Source: Hedera helix (Eukaryota > Streptophyta > Magnoliopsida > Apiales > Araliaceae). Taken from it: DNA of 64,000 nt. The position numbers were made by a program, and so were the translations under genes. Positions 33,560-45,737 of the stretch are shown here, one piece after another. Location of the stretch: the NCBI GenBank assembly GCA_947179155.2, contig OX359285.1:9291731-9355730 (forward strand), in the 5' to 3' direction. The first letter of the stretch is position 1; each line of letters starts with the position of its first letter. The notes beneath the pieces are model-generated. The model was given only the letters and a program-made list of their open reading frames with translations, was not told the origin of the DNA and did no database searches.

Positions 33560-36498
33560 TAAGTGATAATTATAAATGTTATTAATTATGGAAATTAAGG
33601 GATTAATAATTAAATTAATCCAATTTTAAATGAAAAGCGAATGGGGAAGTTAATAAAATTGTAATTATTGATTTTAGATTTAATTAAGAATTATGGTGGA
33701 AATTTAGAAATTGATTGAAAAGAAATGTAATTATATAAATTATATAATAATAAATTATATAATTTATATAAGAAAAATTAAAGTGATGTATAAAGAAAAT
33801 TATAATTATATAAATTATATAAGGATAATTATATAATTTATATAAGAGAATTAAAATAATGAGAGAGTTAATAAATGCGAAATTATTGATTAATTGATAA
33901 TTATGGAGAAATTTAGGAAATTATTTAAGAAAGGAGAATGTAAATATATAAATTATATAATATTAAATTATATAATTATATAATTTACATATATAAAGAA
34001 ATTAATGTGAAATGTAAAGAAATGAAATTAAATGAGGAAAAAGGAAGGTTTTAATTTATTAAAAATTATATTTAGGTATAATGGAATTATTGTGATTTTT
34101 TTATGAGAAATAATATTTCAGAAACGTGAACATGTTAGTAGAACATGATGTCCAAGTAACGAAGTGAAAAATGATGAAACATAATTTTTATAAGTTATAT
34201 GAATTATTTTATGATTTTTGGAGGTATAAATTACCTCATATAATTACATGCATGGCGTTATGCGTGTACAAAATTTGTCAAGTAAAGTACCCGAAAGAGA
34301 TATTAATATTATTTATAAATCATGTTATGATTTTTAATGAATTAAAATAAATATTTTATATATATTATATAAAATATTTATTACACGATATAATTACGTA
34401 ATGTATTAAATTAAATTACATGCTTAATTTTATTGGAATTTTCGAGAGAGGGCAAAGGGCGGTGGACTTAAAATGAGTTTTAAAACTCATTTATGCATGG
34501 ATAGCTTGTATATATATGTGTGAAGGATAAAAGAAAAGAAACAAAAAATAAAACAAAACAAAAACAAGCAAACTTTCTCTCTCTTTTCTTATCACCACCA
34601 TCCGACGCTACTACCTTCCACCGCCCGGAAATTTCATGGCCACCACCAAGAGATGAGGAAGTGTTTGTGCCATCAAGAGGAAATTTACAAGCCAAGAAAG
34701 GTATAAAAACTAATGTTATTAAATTTATTTTGGAATTATTATTGATAAATTAATTTGTGGGAAAATTAGAAAATAATTAGAATAATTATTCTAAATAATT
34801 TTAGGATGTATATTTATGAATTTTATGATTTTTGGAGTAGTCTTGTTGTGGACATTGTGAAGAAAATGGTGTAATTTTCTTCTTGGCTGGCTTACTGTTT
34901 TCGGCTGAAGAAGAAAAAAATTTCTGGTTTTGGGCGCTGAGGGGAAGCAGGCCGCGCCATGCGCGGAAGAAGAATTTTTCCACGCTAAACGACGTCGTTT
35001 GGCGTGGGCGGAGCCGGGGAAAAGGATGCCGCGCCATGTGCGACCGAGTTTTAGGCAGCGAAATTACGATTTTGCCCCTGACCTTTTCAGTTAATACCGA
35101 CCGTGTCCCTTGATGCACGGAATTTACGGAAATGCCCCTGAACTTTCCGGGAAATACCGAAATTACCAAAATGCCCTCAGAAATGATTTTTAATGAAATA
35201 AATGTTTAAAAATTGTTTAAAAATCATAGAAAATTATAGAAAAATACTAAAAATATAGAAATGATGTTTGGGCATTTAATTTAATATTTTTGTAAAAATA
35301 TTAAATATTGGGGATTAATATTTAAATATTAATCCATTAAGTTTAAAGGTTAGAAAGTGAATAAATGAAAATTTGGACAACCGAATAAGCTAAAAATTTA
35401 TCTGATAAGCCGGGTTGTCCATAGTGAATGTATTTAATAGTAAGTTAAATTAATATATTAAGGGACGATGTTAATATAATTAACCGTATAAATTAAAAAT
35501 TAGTCCAGAGATGATATTAAGTAATTAAATTAATATCATAAGAGGATAAATAATTATTATTTAATTATTTTATGATCTTAGGTTGATTGAGAGAGAGAGA
35601 GAGCTTTGAGCTATCAAATAATTAATTAGACATTTAGGCAAGTTCTTCAGTCCTTTAATGTTAATTGTTGCCTGTTATGATATGTAAATACTTGTTTAAA
35701 TGCATATAAATTATGTGTTATGTGATCTGTGGATAACATGACAACTATATGTACTTTTTACAATGATGTGGGATATACTGCTATAATAGAAGCACAAGCA
35801 TATGATGTATGACACACACTGAGCATGTTAAGGTATGTGCTACGTGAAGCATAAACTGTTGAACTTGCTGAGCCGTTGTGCTAATTACTTGCTTAATAAA
35901 CATTTTTGCAGGAAAGAAATGAAATTCAAGAATATTGGATTATGTTAGAGATGAATTGCCTAGGAGGTAGAAAACGTGATTATTATATTGTTAATATTAT
36001 AATTCAATGTGAGAAATTTGTTAATTTACTGTGATGAATTGTATGTATATATAATTTGAATCTGGATATGATAGAAGTTCAATTATGAACTGTGATTGAT
36101 CAGGATAATTGTTACGATAAAAATCATTATATGTTTGATTATGAATGACACAATAAGGAATATTTGTATGAAAATAAATAACAGTAAATTTTAAATGATG
36201 AGCTTTATGATATGTGTAAAAGAAAGAAAAAGTTAAGGTTGCGATCCAGGGACTAGTGATCCAGAATGTAAGGATTTTAAATATCCAAATATTTTAATAC
36301 AATGAATGGATTGAATTGAGAAAAAAAGAAAAATTTATACCGAAAAATTCGGTAATTAATAATTTAAAGTCAATTTAAAGGATTAAAGAAGGTGATGAAT
36401 GATTTATTAACGGACCGAAATTTGGACGTAAGGAAAATAATGAATAATAAATGAGAAATTTGAAGTAATAAAGTTGGTTGAATTCCGGGGTCGTTACA
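33168..36498 (+). mobile_element. 3.3-kb solo LTR of a gypsy (Tekay/Del-type) element in the Tat leader, TSD TCTCC
   Basis: Starts TGTGAGGATCC and ends GGGGTCGTTACA, with TCTCC on both sides (33,163-33,167 and 36,499-36,503). It contains the AACTTGCTGAGCCGTTGTGC block (35,862-35,881) shared with other LTRs in this window, a palindromic AAACGACGTCGTTT (34,987-35,000), an AT microsatellite (33,509-33,556) and repeated ATTATATAA-like runs (33,720-34,000). No internal coding domains or second LTR. Short open frames at 34,480-35,170 lie in the GC-richer middle, where the LTR promoter and transcription start probably are, and are not convincing genes. Confidence 0.85.
34981..35006. repeat. 26-bp near-perfect palindrome around AAACGACGTCGTTT
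   Basis: The 14-bp core at 34,987-35,000 is a perfect palindrome. The flanks CACGCT and GGCGTG extend it to 26 bases with one mismatched pair. It sits in the CG-rich part of the solo LTR, where promoter elements are expected. Confidence 0.9.
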
Positions 36499-37625
36499 TC
36501 TCCAGCAAGAAGAGCTTGATAAGTAGTACGAGGACCTCGAGAAGGCTGAGAATGATTTGTTGAGCCAGAGAGGCTCGACCTCCCACTCAGATCGCCTTGA
36601 CCATCACTCAGATAGACGTCGTGAGCGCTATCTTGATTGAATAACTGTGAATTCCTGGCCGATCTTCTCTAAAGACTTGAGGAAACGGCTGAGATCTCTT
36701 ATGAGGTGGAACGGGGATGATCGAGATATGAGACGTTGAGAAGGGAGTTACACAGGAGAGTCATCACCACAAAAGACTTCAGCCAAGCAACCTTGGTCCA
36801 GGAAACCACGGGTATCACCATTCATAAGGGAGCTCAAGGAAGCTAAGATTGACAGAAGTTTGAAAGTTCCAATCTTAGAGATGTATGAAGGGACTAGTGA
36901 CCCTAATGATCACACTTTCTCTTTCAAACTTGAAGAAGAAGGCTAGAGAGTGGATTATTTCCCTTCCTCCACGTTCTACTGATTATTGGGAAGAATTAAA
37001 GGAGCAATTCCACACATGTTTCAGTGGTAATAAAAGACGCGTCAGGATGATTATGTCATTACTTCAAGTGAAACAAAGGCCAAATGAGACTTTTCAGCGG
37101 TACATTAAAAGATTTAGAGATGTAGTGTCTGAGATCCCCACCACAGACTCGAAACAGGTGATCCAATTATTAACTATGATATTATCTAGAAGGCTCCCCC
37201 AACTTTATCAAAGGCCTATGAAAAGGTTGATAAATTTATAGAGTTGGAAGAGGCCCTCACTAATCTTCAGGGTTCCTCGAAAAATACAAGTGATTTCTTA
37301 CCAGAGAAACCCCGAAGGCGATGGTGCCGATAAGAAAGAAGATAGTAAGAGAGGAAATGGTAAAAAAGATTCCAAAGGAGATCGGTAATAAATGAATGAC
37401 AGCTTTAGATGAGACCGGGGAAATAGAAATAATGATAAAGACTATACCCCCTTGAACTCCAGTAGAGCCAACATTGTCAATAAGATCAAGAACGAACCTT
37501 TTTACCAAAGGCCCCCGAAGATCAGAGTCTTTGCCAGGCAGAAGAACGGTGATAGATACTATGCATCATAAGACGAATGGCCACGACACCGAAGATTGCT
37601 ACTAGTTAAAAGACTTATTGGAGAA

Positions 37626-40600
37626 ATAGGTGCAGAATGGAAACTTGAACTGTTATTTTATTGAGAGATACATGCAATTAGCCTTTGATCAGATAACACC
37701 ACTTCTTCCTTCCGCAATACCAAGCGGAGTCATGTATGTCATATCCGGTGGATTAACATCCACCATCTCCAATAGGAAGCAGAAAGCATTCGTCAGACCC
37801 ATTCATCAGGTGCCTGGACAACCTAGGGATGTTAAAAAAGATCCCATTTCTTTTTCAGACGAGGATTACCTCGTAGGATTGGTGACACCTCATCAAGATG
37901 CTTTAGTCATAACTGCACAGGTCGACACCATGTATTTGAAGCATATCCTCGTTGATAATGGAAGTTCAGTCGATGTACTATATAGCCATGCGTACAATCG
38001 GCTGGACTTGGGGGGCAGGAAGTTGGAGATCTACAATGAGTCGACTCTCTACAGCTTTGGTAATAATCCAGTATGAATTGTAGGAACAATTGAGTTGATG
38101 GTGATCTTCGGCACAATCCCAAAATAAGCCTTTATTATGATAAGGTTCTATATAGTCCAGGTGGAAAGTAACTACAACACTATTATGGGAAAAATCACTT
38201 TGTCAACATTAAGAGCAACCACCTTTATCCTACACTTGAAAATGAAGTTCCTAACAGAAAATGAGATTGATGAGGCGATTGGAGACCAAGACCTCTCTCA
38301 AAGATGCTATTTTCAGACCATTTAACGATTTTTGTGGGGGTCAGTAAATAAAAAACCACGTTGAAGATTGAGTTATAACCTTTCACAGAATGAGTCACAG
38401 AGTCGATAGCAACGCCTACTGAAGAGATAGAATTATTCTTGGGAGATGATGAGAAAATAGTATAGATCGGGCTTGGATTGCAGACAAACTTTAGAAGACG
38501 CCTGATCAACCTGCTGAAGGAATACTCAGATATCTTTTCTTGGGCTCCAGTCGATATGTCTAGGATAGACCGGAGTGTTGCTATTCAAAAACTCAGTGTC
38601 AATCCCAACATGAAACCTATAGAGCAGAAACACCGAAATATAACTCCTAAACGCCACAAGGTGATCGACGAAGAAATTGACAAGCTTTTTGGCAATAGGC
38701 TTTATTTGTAAAATAGATTATCCAGAATGGCTTTCTAACGCGGTGTTAGTCAAGAAATACAATGGAAAATGGAGGATGTGAGTTGATTATATTGATCTAA
38801 ACAAAATATGTCCGAAAGACAACTGTCCCCTCCTGATCATTGACCAGCTAATTGATTTTACATTTGAACATACGATGCTCATCTTTATTGATGCTTTCTT
38901 TGGATACAATCAGATTACTATGCATACCAAAGACATCATGAAGACAACCTTTATAACCTACCGAGCCACATGAGGCTTAATTCCACTAAATGCACTTTAA
39001 GCCTCTGGTCAGGAAAGTTTTTGGGATATATGGTAAGCCAAAGAGGGATTGAGGCCAATCTCAAGAAGATATCGACTATACTTAACATAAAATCACTGAG
39101 GTGCTTACAAAAAGTATAGAGATTAACTAGTAGGTTAACAACTCTTTGACAGTTTGTAGCTAGATCGGTAGAGAAGTGTTTCTCATTCTTCAACACGCTA
39201 AAAGGAGCCAAAAATTAAAAGACATTTCAGTGGTCTGAAGAATGTCAAGAGGCCTTTGAATATATTAAAATATATATCTCCTCCCCCCAATATTAATTAA
39301 GGCTCTGCCCGAAGAGGATCTTTACTCGTATCTATCAGCAACTCCCTTTGCTGTTAGTTTGGCTTTAGTTAGAGAGGATTCCAAAGGATAAAAACCAGTC
39401 TACTATATAAGCCATGCTTTTCGGGACGCAAAAAAAAGATACTTGAATCTAGAAAAGTTGGCTTACACACTAGTTATCTCTGGCTGAAAACTGCGACGCT
39501 ACTTCTAGGGGAGGACGATTGTCATCCTTACAGGCTAGTCCTTGAAGAAAGTTCTATATCACCCTAATTTATTCAGAAGGTTAGCAGCATGGGCAGTAGA
39601 ACTAAGCCAGTTTAACTTGGATTTTCGTCCTTGTAAAGCAATCAAAGCACACGCTCTCATTGATTTCATAGTCGAGTGCTCTTTTCATGAAGATTCAGAG
39701 CATAAGCAACTAATTACTACCAATCCCTCATCAACATTTAACTAGCATGGCTAAACTTTATTTATAGATGGATCCTCCATTGGTTTAAAAAGAGGGACTG
39801 AAGTGATTCTCACATCGCCTGAGGGTTTTAAGGTATAACAAGCCATATGATTTGGATTTACGATTGCAAATAATATGGCAGAATACGAAGCCCTCTTGGC
39901 AGGATTGAGATTAGCACGGAGTCTACAGGTACAAAATCTGATCATCTATAACAACTCACAACTAGTTGTCAAACAGGTCTTAGGGGAGTACGAAGCACGA
40001 TAAGTATACCCATAGTCTTGCCTACAGTTGGTACGTAGCCTGCTGATTTACTTCCTAAATTACCAGATCGTCGGCGTGGTCAGAGTGTATAATACCATGG
40101 CCGATGCCATATCCAAATTTGCGACCACTAATCAAGGGAATTTGGAGGGTTCAGTTTACTTGGAAATTCTTCAACAACCGAGCATAATGGTTTAGGAGGT
40201 AATGGACATCGATTAAAAAGATTCGTGGATGACACCAATTATTAGCTTCTTAAAAGAAGATGAGCTTCTTAGAGACAGGGCCCAAACCCGAAAGATCAGC
40301 TATAAGGCCACAAAGTATTACCTGATTGTCAATCAGCTCTACCGAATGTTCTATTATTCACCATTGCTTCAATGTTTGGGACCTAGAGACGCTGATTATG
40401 CCCTTTGGGAAATAAACGAAGAAATCTATGGAGATCACATAGAGGTAAAGAAATTAGTAAAAATATCTCGAGATAAGGATATTATTGGTCGACTATACTT
40501 CAGGATGCCAAAGACTTCGTCAAAAAATTCCATAAATGCCAGCTATTTACCTTTGTGCCACACCTACCACTAGAAGGGCATACCCTTATATTATCCCTGA

Positions 40601-41440
40601 TCCCATTTGTAGTCCGGGGAATATATATCTTAGGACCACTTCCACAGGGTAAGGGGCAAGTAAAATTCGTTGTTATTGCCATCGATTAGTTCCCCAAGTA
40701 GGTAGAAGCCAAACCTTAGCCCATATAATTGAAGAGACATGTCTGCAATTCTTTAGAGAACAAGTGGTCTTCATATTTAGTATCCCAATGAAATTGGTCG
40801 CCGATAATGGATTACTGTTCATGGGAAGAAATTTAATGGATTCCTACACGAATTACACATCTGGCATCATCGTACATCTGTAGCACATCCACAAGAAAAC
40901 GATCAAGTAGAAGTCACGAATAGAACTCTCCTCAATGGGATAAAGTGGAGGCTAGAGGACACCAAGAGAGCATGGACCGAAGAGCTTTTACATGTGTTAT
41001 GTGTCTACTGAACCACTCTGTGGACCACTATTGGAGAGACTCCCTTCAAATTGACTTATGGAGCTGAAGCCCTGATACCTATTGAGATTGAGATTCCTTC
41101 ATCTCGAGTCTAGAACTTTGACAAAATTCTCAATAGCGAAGGATTTCGGCAATAACTTGACCTGTTAGAAGAAAAGCGAGGCGCAACGGTACTTAAGTTG
41201 GTTGTTTACCAACAACGTACGATAAGACATTTCAATAAAAAGGTCAATAATAGGACATTCCAACTCGGGGACCTAGTCTTTTGGCAAGCCAAAGCCTCTA
41301 CACCCCAAGAAACTGACAAGTTAATGCCTACTTGGGAGGGCCCTTACATGATCGTTGAAGTATTGAAAGTTGGCACCTACAAACTTTAGGCCATGGACGG
41401 AAATCCTATCTTTAATAGATGGCATGCTATTCAACTTTGA
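37626..41440 (+). pseudogene. Tat pol: protease, RT, RNase H, second RNase H, integrase; decayed
   Basis: Protease: DALVITAQVD then VDNGSSVDVLY (about 37,890-37,990). RT begins DIFSWAPVDMSRIDRS (38,530), with IDLNKICPKDN and FIDAFFGYNQI (38,790-38,920). The text then jumps from TFITYRAT (38,950-38,973) to LNSTKCTL (about 38,980), so the palm segment with the YVDD box is missing. RNase H: ALPEEDLYSYLS and PVYYISHAFRDAKKRYL (39,300-39,450). Second RNase H: LFIDGSSIG, MAEYEALLAGLRLA, NNSQLVVKQVLGEYEA (39,757-39,995). Integrase: zinc region LLQCLGPRDADYALWEI (about 40,365-40,415), core around AHPQENDQVEVTNRTLL (40,885-40,935), GETPFKLTYGAEALIP (41,034-41,081), and a C-terminal FQLGDLVFWQAK (41,258-41,293). 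Numerous in-frame stops and frameshifts: non-functional. Confidence 0.85.
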
Positions 41441-42910
41441 AAATACTTCTAGTAAAATTCTTTACATATTTTATTTTGTCTTTGAGGTTGTTTCCAACCG
41501 ATACTGTCACTTCTTTGAAAATTAATAAAATTATGATTATGTTAAGTTATTGTTCTATGTCTTGATTTATTGCACTTAGTTTATCTTTTAGCTTTACCAT
41601 CAATTTTATCAGCTAAGGTTGGGCGGGGGAAGAAGCCTAAGTGTTTGTTTGATATCAAATAGATCATATAATCATACAACAGAATTTAGTAAAGAGAAAA
41701 GATCGAGCAAATAAAGTCATAGGCAAAAATATGTAAACTTGAATCTTCATTAATAAATGAAACTTATACAAGATCTACTACAGAGTCCTATATCTCAGGA
41801 AGTAAAAGATCTACTACGGAGTTCAATCTCTTCTGCTAAGTCATATACCTTCAACATTTTCTCTCTCAAATCTCTATGAAAGAGAAGAACTTAACGAGGG
41901 GTGTATGAAAGTGTCCAGCCTCAATGTTCAGATGGACATATCTTGCTCCTCCAAGGACCCAATTTAGTGGATTAAGAGAGGGCTAATTTTATTGGAAGAA
42001 TTTTCATATGAAGAGTAATTAGGAAGATGCCTTTATATAGTATCTCCAACATATAATGTTACATGAACTAGATCACAGGTGACAACACACGCAGATTCAG
42101 GACAAACGTGTTTTGGCCTATCTTGCTCTTCCACATCTCTCACATGTTTAACTATAAGAGTTTCATGCTCTCGATCCTCTATATCTCTAACAATGACCAT
42201 CACTACCTCACTAACAATAGGGGAAATTAAGGCCAGAATGGAAGGGGATGGAACGACTCGAATAAACTTGACACTTATGGAATTTCTTTTCTCTTTCTGA
42301 AAACTTGAAGGTTTGAAACAACCTTCATCACAATCATTCCTATTTATATTGAGTTTTGGTGCATGGGATTGTTTGGATGCAAAGAGTCGCAGTAGTAACT
42401 CCATCATTAAATGGGAAGTCAGTATAAAGGTTGTGGCGATAATGACATCAGTAAATGTGGAGAGCGTCACTGTCCCTAGGCAATTGATTGAAATCCCTCG
42501 GAATTTATCGCTTTAAATAGACGTCTCTGTCCAAAAGATTCGATTTTGACTTGGTCACTTCATGGGACATTGAAAGCTCTGAACACAAGATACATACTCA
42601 ACTCAAGTACAAGATACTCACTTTTGGGTACAAGCTTATTATTGGATATCTTTGAATTCTTGAGCTTTTCCTTTAGTCTGACACCTCTGGGCTCTCGAAT
42701 GAGCTTTCCCTTTAGTGTGACGCCTCCGGACTCCTAAAGGAGCTTTCCCTTTAGTCTGACGCCTACGAGCTCTCTAAAGAGCTTTATTTTTGGATTAATG
42801 CCTCCGAGCTCCCGAAGGAGTTTGTCCACTTTGGTTATTACAGTCTCGGACTCCTGGAGCCTCCTATCTACTCTTTCAACCCATTTCATATGCTGAAGGA
42901 ATGGGTGCAA
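41441..42910 (+). other. Tat 3' untranslated region
   Basis: About 1.5 kb between the integrase end and the 3' LTR. A minus-strand frame at 42,470-42,033 (145 codons) spans part of it but shows no motif I recognise, and antisense frames in Tat 3' regions are usually chance. The interval ends in a 40-bp minisatellite. Confidence 0.5.
42661..42860. repeat. ~40-bp minisatellite, 4-5 copies, before the Tat 3' LTR
   Basis: Successive units of 39-40 bases read GAGCTTTCCCTTTAGTCTGA followed by CGCCTCCGAGCTC-type sequence. The middle two are closest, and the outer ones are diverged. Confidence 0.8.
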
Positions 42911-43407
42911 TGTTGGGCTGCGTATTTACTAGCACTAATGGACCGCTTATATTAGGCTTGACCATTATTTCCCATCGTGTCTAGTGCACACACAAGATGG
43001 CCCTTTAGGTTTGATAGGATTGGGCTAAAATTCTTGCCACTTTTGGATAGTTAATTAGTTACCATATCCAATCCTAATTGGTATGAAAGTTACCTATTCA
43101 GCAGTGATAGGATGACAGTTGCCTTCTCTAACTATATTTTTGAGATACAATTCTTAATAGGAGTCTTAACCCTAAGGAATTAGCTGAGTACTATAAATAC
43201 ATGATGAACAATAGAGGTACACATGATTATTCTACCCTACTAAATACCTTCTGCCTCCATTGTTAATACATCTTGAAGCCTGTACTTATGCTCACACCTG
43301 AGGTATTCTCCTACGGCCCAAGCCGTCAAGTATTTTTGGTGGTTTTTTGTGTGTAGGTTCACGTCCAAGGGGGTGGTTGAACGTATAGACAAATTAGAGC
43401 GTTAACA
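42911..43407 (+). repeat. Tat 3' LTR (complete)
   Basis: Starts TGTTGGGCTGCG and ends GCGTTAACA. It is the uninterrupted version of the 5' LTR and proves that the sequence at 17,383-32,716 is an insertion. Confidence 0.85.
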
Positions 43408-43439
43408 CAAATTAAGTCGGTGGTTGAACATCAACAAAA

Positions 43440-44260
43440 TCATTTGCCACCAGATAGTATGGATTCTGCCATAGAGCAACTATGAGAAAATGTGTTTCCC
43501 TCAGAAGATGGATAAGGAATGCCAAAATCATCAAATCCTTGGTGATGTGCATATGTTAGGCCAGGGACAGAAATTCTTAGTGATGATATATATTTTCGGT
43601 AAACACTTATAGCCTTTTAAGTATTGTACAATTCGCTTCATGTTTGGCCTAGCAATTAACACTGAATTAGAGCGCATCAAGCTAAGATTTAATACCAACT
43701 CTACTTCCTCGATGATATAATCAGTAGCCAAATTAGGATCAAGTGCCCCAATATGTTCTCTCTATTCCAACAAGAGAACACCCAATCAACTAAAATTATA
43801 TCCCCAGACATCGCTTATACCTCTATCAACCTTTTTCCTTAAGCAACCTCAAGTAGAAAAGCTTAAAAAGAATACACATTAGTTCCAGTTGTGGCCTTCC
43901 CATAGTTCTAATATGCTCAGGGGCTAAATACCTAATAGTTCCAATAACATGAGTAGTTTGAGGGTTTGTTCCATGATCATACAATCTTGCAAGCACAAAA
44001 TTGCCTAATCTTCGATTTAATTTACAATCTAACAACACATTACTAGCCTTGGCATCTTTATGAATCACCACTTGTTCCCGCTCTTAATGTAGATAATTAA
44101 GCCTAGCTGCTACACCTTTAATCGCCCAAAATCTCTGGCTCCAATTAAGGGTGAGTTTTGGTTGGTCAAATAGCAATTTGTCCAAATAACTTCCATTAAT
44201 CATATAATCATAAACTAAAAGCAATTCGTCTTTTTGTCGAAAATAACCCAAGAGTTACTG
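43440..44260 (-). pseudogene. 5'-truncated L-type lectin receptor kinase pseudogene (kinase C-terminal half)
   Basis: Reading leftward: RQKDELLLVYDYMINGSYLD (kinase hinge), LTLNWSQRFWAIKGVAA, an HRD loop degraded to VIHKDAKASNVLLD, GNFVLARLYDHG (DFG changed to NFV), GTIRYLAPEH (activation loop), then DPNLATDYIIEEVELVLNL and RPNMKRIVQYL. It ends with AESILSGGK and a stop at 43,442-43,440. The SGGK/R tail and the YDHGT...GT-YLAPE order are typical of plant LecRKs. A stop follows LNYLH, the P-loop and the whole lectin ectodomain are absent, and there is a frame change after about 43,900. The catalytic loop Arg and the DFG Asp are substituted, so no kinase activity is expected. Confidence 0.85.
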
Positions 44261-45737
44261 TTATAATAAATAATGAAATAAGAAAGTTTAGTTGTATTAT
44301 TTCAATTTTCTTCAACAATTACAGAGAGGTTCCTATTTATAAATGTTAGTAGGTTACATAAGAAGCTTACATAAGAAACTACTGCTAATTACAAAAAATA
44401 CCACTCTACAATTTATCTTGTTACTCTACGATTCTTAGTAACAAATACCATTCTGTTTGCCTATTCTTAACTTAGGAGTTCACACACAAGTATACGCGAT
44501 CTGAGAGCAATATAATGTCAAGTAAGGTATCGTTCACATAGAGAATTATTAATAATTATCAACCAATTATTAACCTTTAAGAAAATGAATTTTATTTAAA
44601 CAAACGAATAAAACTATGAAGTAAAATTTAATTAAACTAACAACTAAATTTATCTAATGACAAGAATTAATATTAGATTTTAAAGACTTAAGATTAAAAT
44701 TTCTCTCAATACTTTATTTAAATCTCTTATCTTCTTTTTTAATTAATTAATTATATAGAATTGTTTATAGTATTTATACGCTTCTTCCGATAGTTATATA
44801 AGCAAATCTTTTTTAAATCTGAACCTAAGGCAACAGAATTAACAACACCTAATGTTAAATAAATCACTATATTCCTATGTGAATTAAATTAACAAGGATT
44901 TAAGATCAGATTCTCTTCAAGGTTATATATGGCATATATGTATATTCCTATCCTATATACAAATCATGAATTCCATCCCATGCAGAATACATAAACAAAT
45001 GTTATCATATTCAGATCTAAACCTATAATCCATCTCCTAATTTCATATAAATTATCCCAATAATTATCTACAATTAATTAATTAATACATGAACACCCAT
45101 AAATATTTAGCACAAAAATATTTAAATCCAAATCTGTAATCTATTTGTCAACTTCATATAGACTAACACATTAATTATTGCAATCTTAATTAAGAATTGA
45201 TTAGTGCAAAAAATATGATAAATAATTCATATATAATCAAACATAACAAAAAAGGAAGATAATTAATATAAATTACACATTGGGTTCCATTGCAATCTTA
45301 ATTAAGAATTAGCTCATAACTAAAGAAGAAAACACATTCATAATATTAGATATTATCATTATAAGAATTATAATAATTAAAAGAAAAGATTTAGAGAGAA
45401 ATTATCTTATTCTTGAAGTGTGATCTCCAATTCTTTCTTCAATCTTGAATCCTTGCGTGAATCCTCCTTTAGATCTAATAGAAACCTTGATTATCTAATT
45501 TAATATGTTCTAACTATGCTAATTCTCTATCTTCTATGTGTTTTGACATGTATTTATAAGTTACAAGTCAAATCTCAAGCATAAGTAGAAACCCAATCTA
45601 AATCGCAGTAGAAAACATCAAAAATACTGTTAAAACATGGACCTGAATGACCTAGGGCGTCTAGATGGCATATTCCTCCAATATTTGGGCTTCTAGACGT
45701 CGTGCCACTTTGAACAATCTGCTATAGGACGTATATA
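44261..45737. other. AT-rich DNA of uncertain origin
   Basis: No gene. A piece at 44,400-44,435 contains CCACTCTACAATTT and ACTCTACGAT, the same motif as in the Copia-like LTRs. A phrase near 44,485-44,560 (AAGTATACGCGATC...AAGGTATCGTT) looks like a repeat terminus. Slightly GC-richer sequence at 45,640-45,730 contains GGGCGTCTAGATGG and CTTCTAGACGTCG. Probably retroelement remnants. Confidence 0.4.

Larger units (their letters stand above)
33032..37625 (+). pseudogene. Tat gag, interrupted and decayed
   Basis: A likely start at 33,032 (MAASSPQKSQN) runs to the solo LTR at 33,168 and resumes after 36,498 with the charged segment DLEKAENDLLSQRGS. It continues with ELKEAKID and the retrotransposon gag core (AREWIISLPPRS...YWEELKEQFHTCF...NETFQRYIKRFRD, 36,940-37,130). 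Between DPNDH (about 36,898-36,912) and the ARxW part the expected middle is shortened, suggesting a deletion with a frameshift. A NGHDTEDC-like cysteine/histidine segment lies at about 37,575-37,600. Several in-frame stops are present. Confidence 0.75.
17123..43407 (+). mobile_element. Ty3/gypsy Tat-lineage LTR retrotransposon, old, split by nested insertions
   Basis: The 5' LTR is in two pieces (17,123-17,382 and 32,722-32,965) that together align with the complete 3' LTR (42,911-43,407, 497 bases). Between them sits a 15.3-kb younger element. Internal order on plus is primer-binding region (32,966, TTGGCGCTAGAAGG), gag, protease, reverse transcriptase, RNase H, a second RNase H, and integrase. 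The second RNase H just before integrase is the hallmark of the Tat lineage. A purine-rich tract (GAAGGAATGGG) precedes the 3' LTR. I found no matching target duplication at the outer ends, and the left LTR terminus has lost its TG, so boundaries are approximate. The LTR halves differ visibly from the 3' LTR, and pol is full of stops: an old insertion. Confidence 0.85.

Noticed and set aside
34480..35169. Overlapping frames in the GC-richer part of the 33.2-36.5 kb solo LTR
   Set aside because: Both strands open, no domain, and position within an LTR.
42033..42470. 145-codon minus frame in the Tat 3' region
   Set aside because: Antisense to the element, with no recognised domain; a chance frame is the simplest reading, although its length is borderline.
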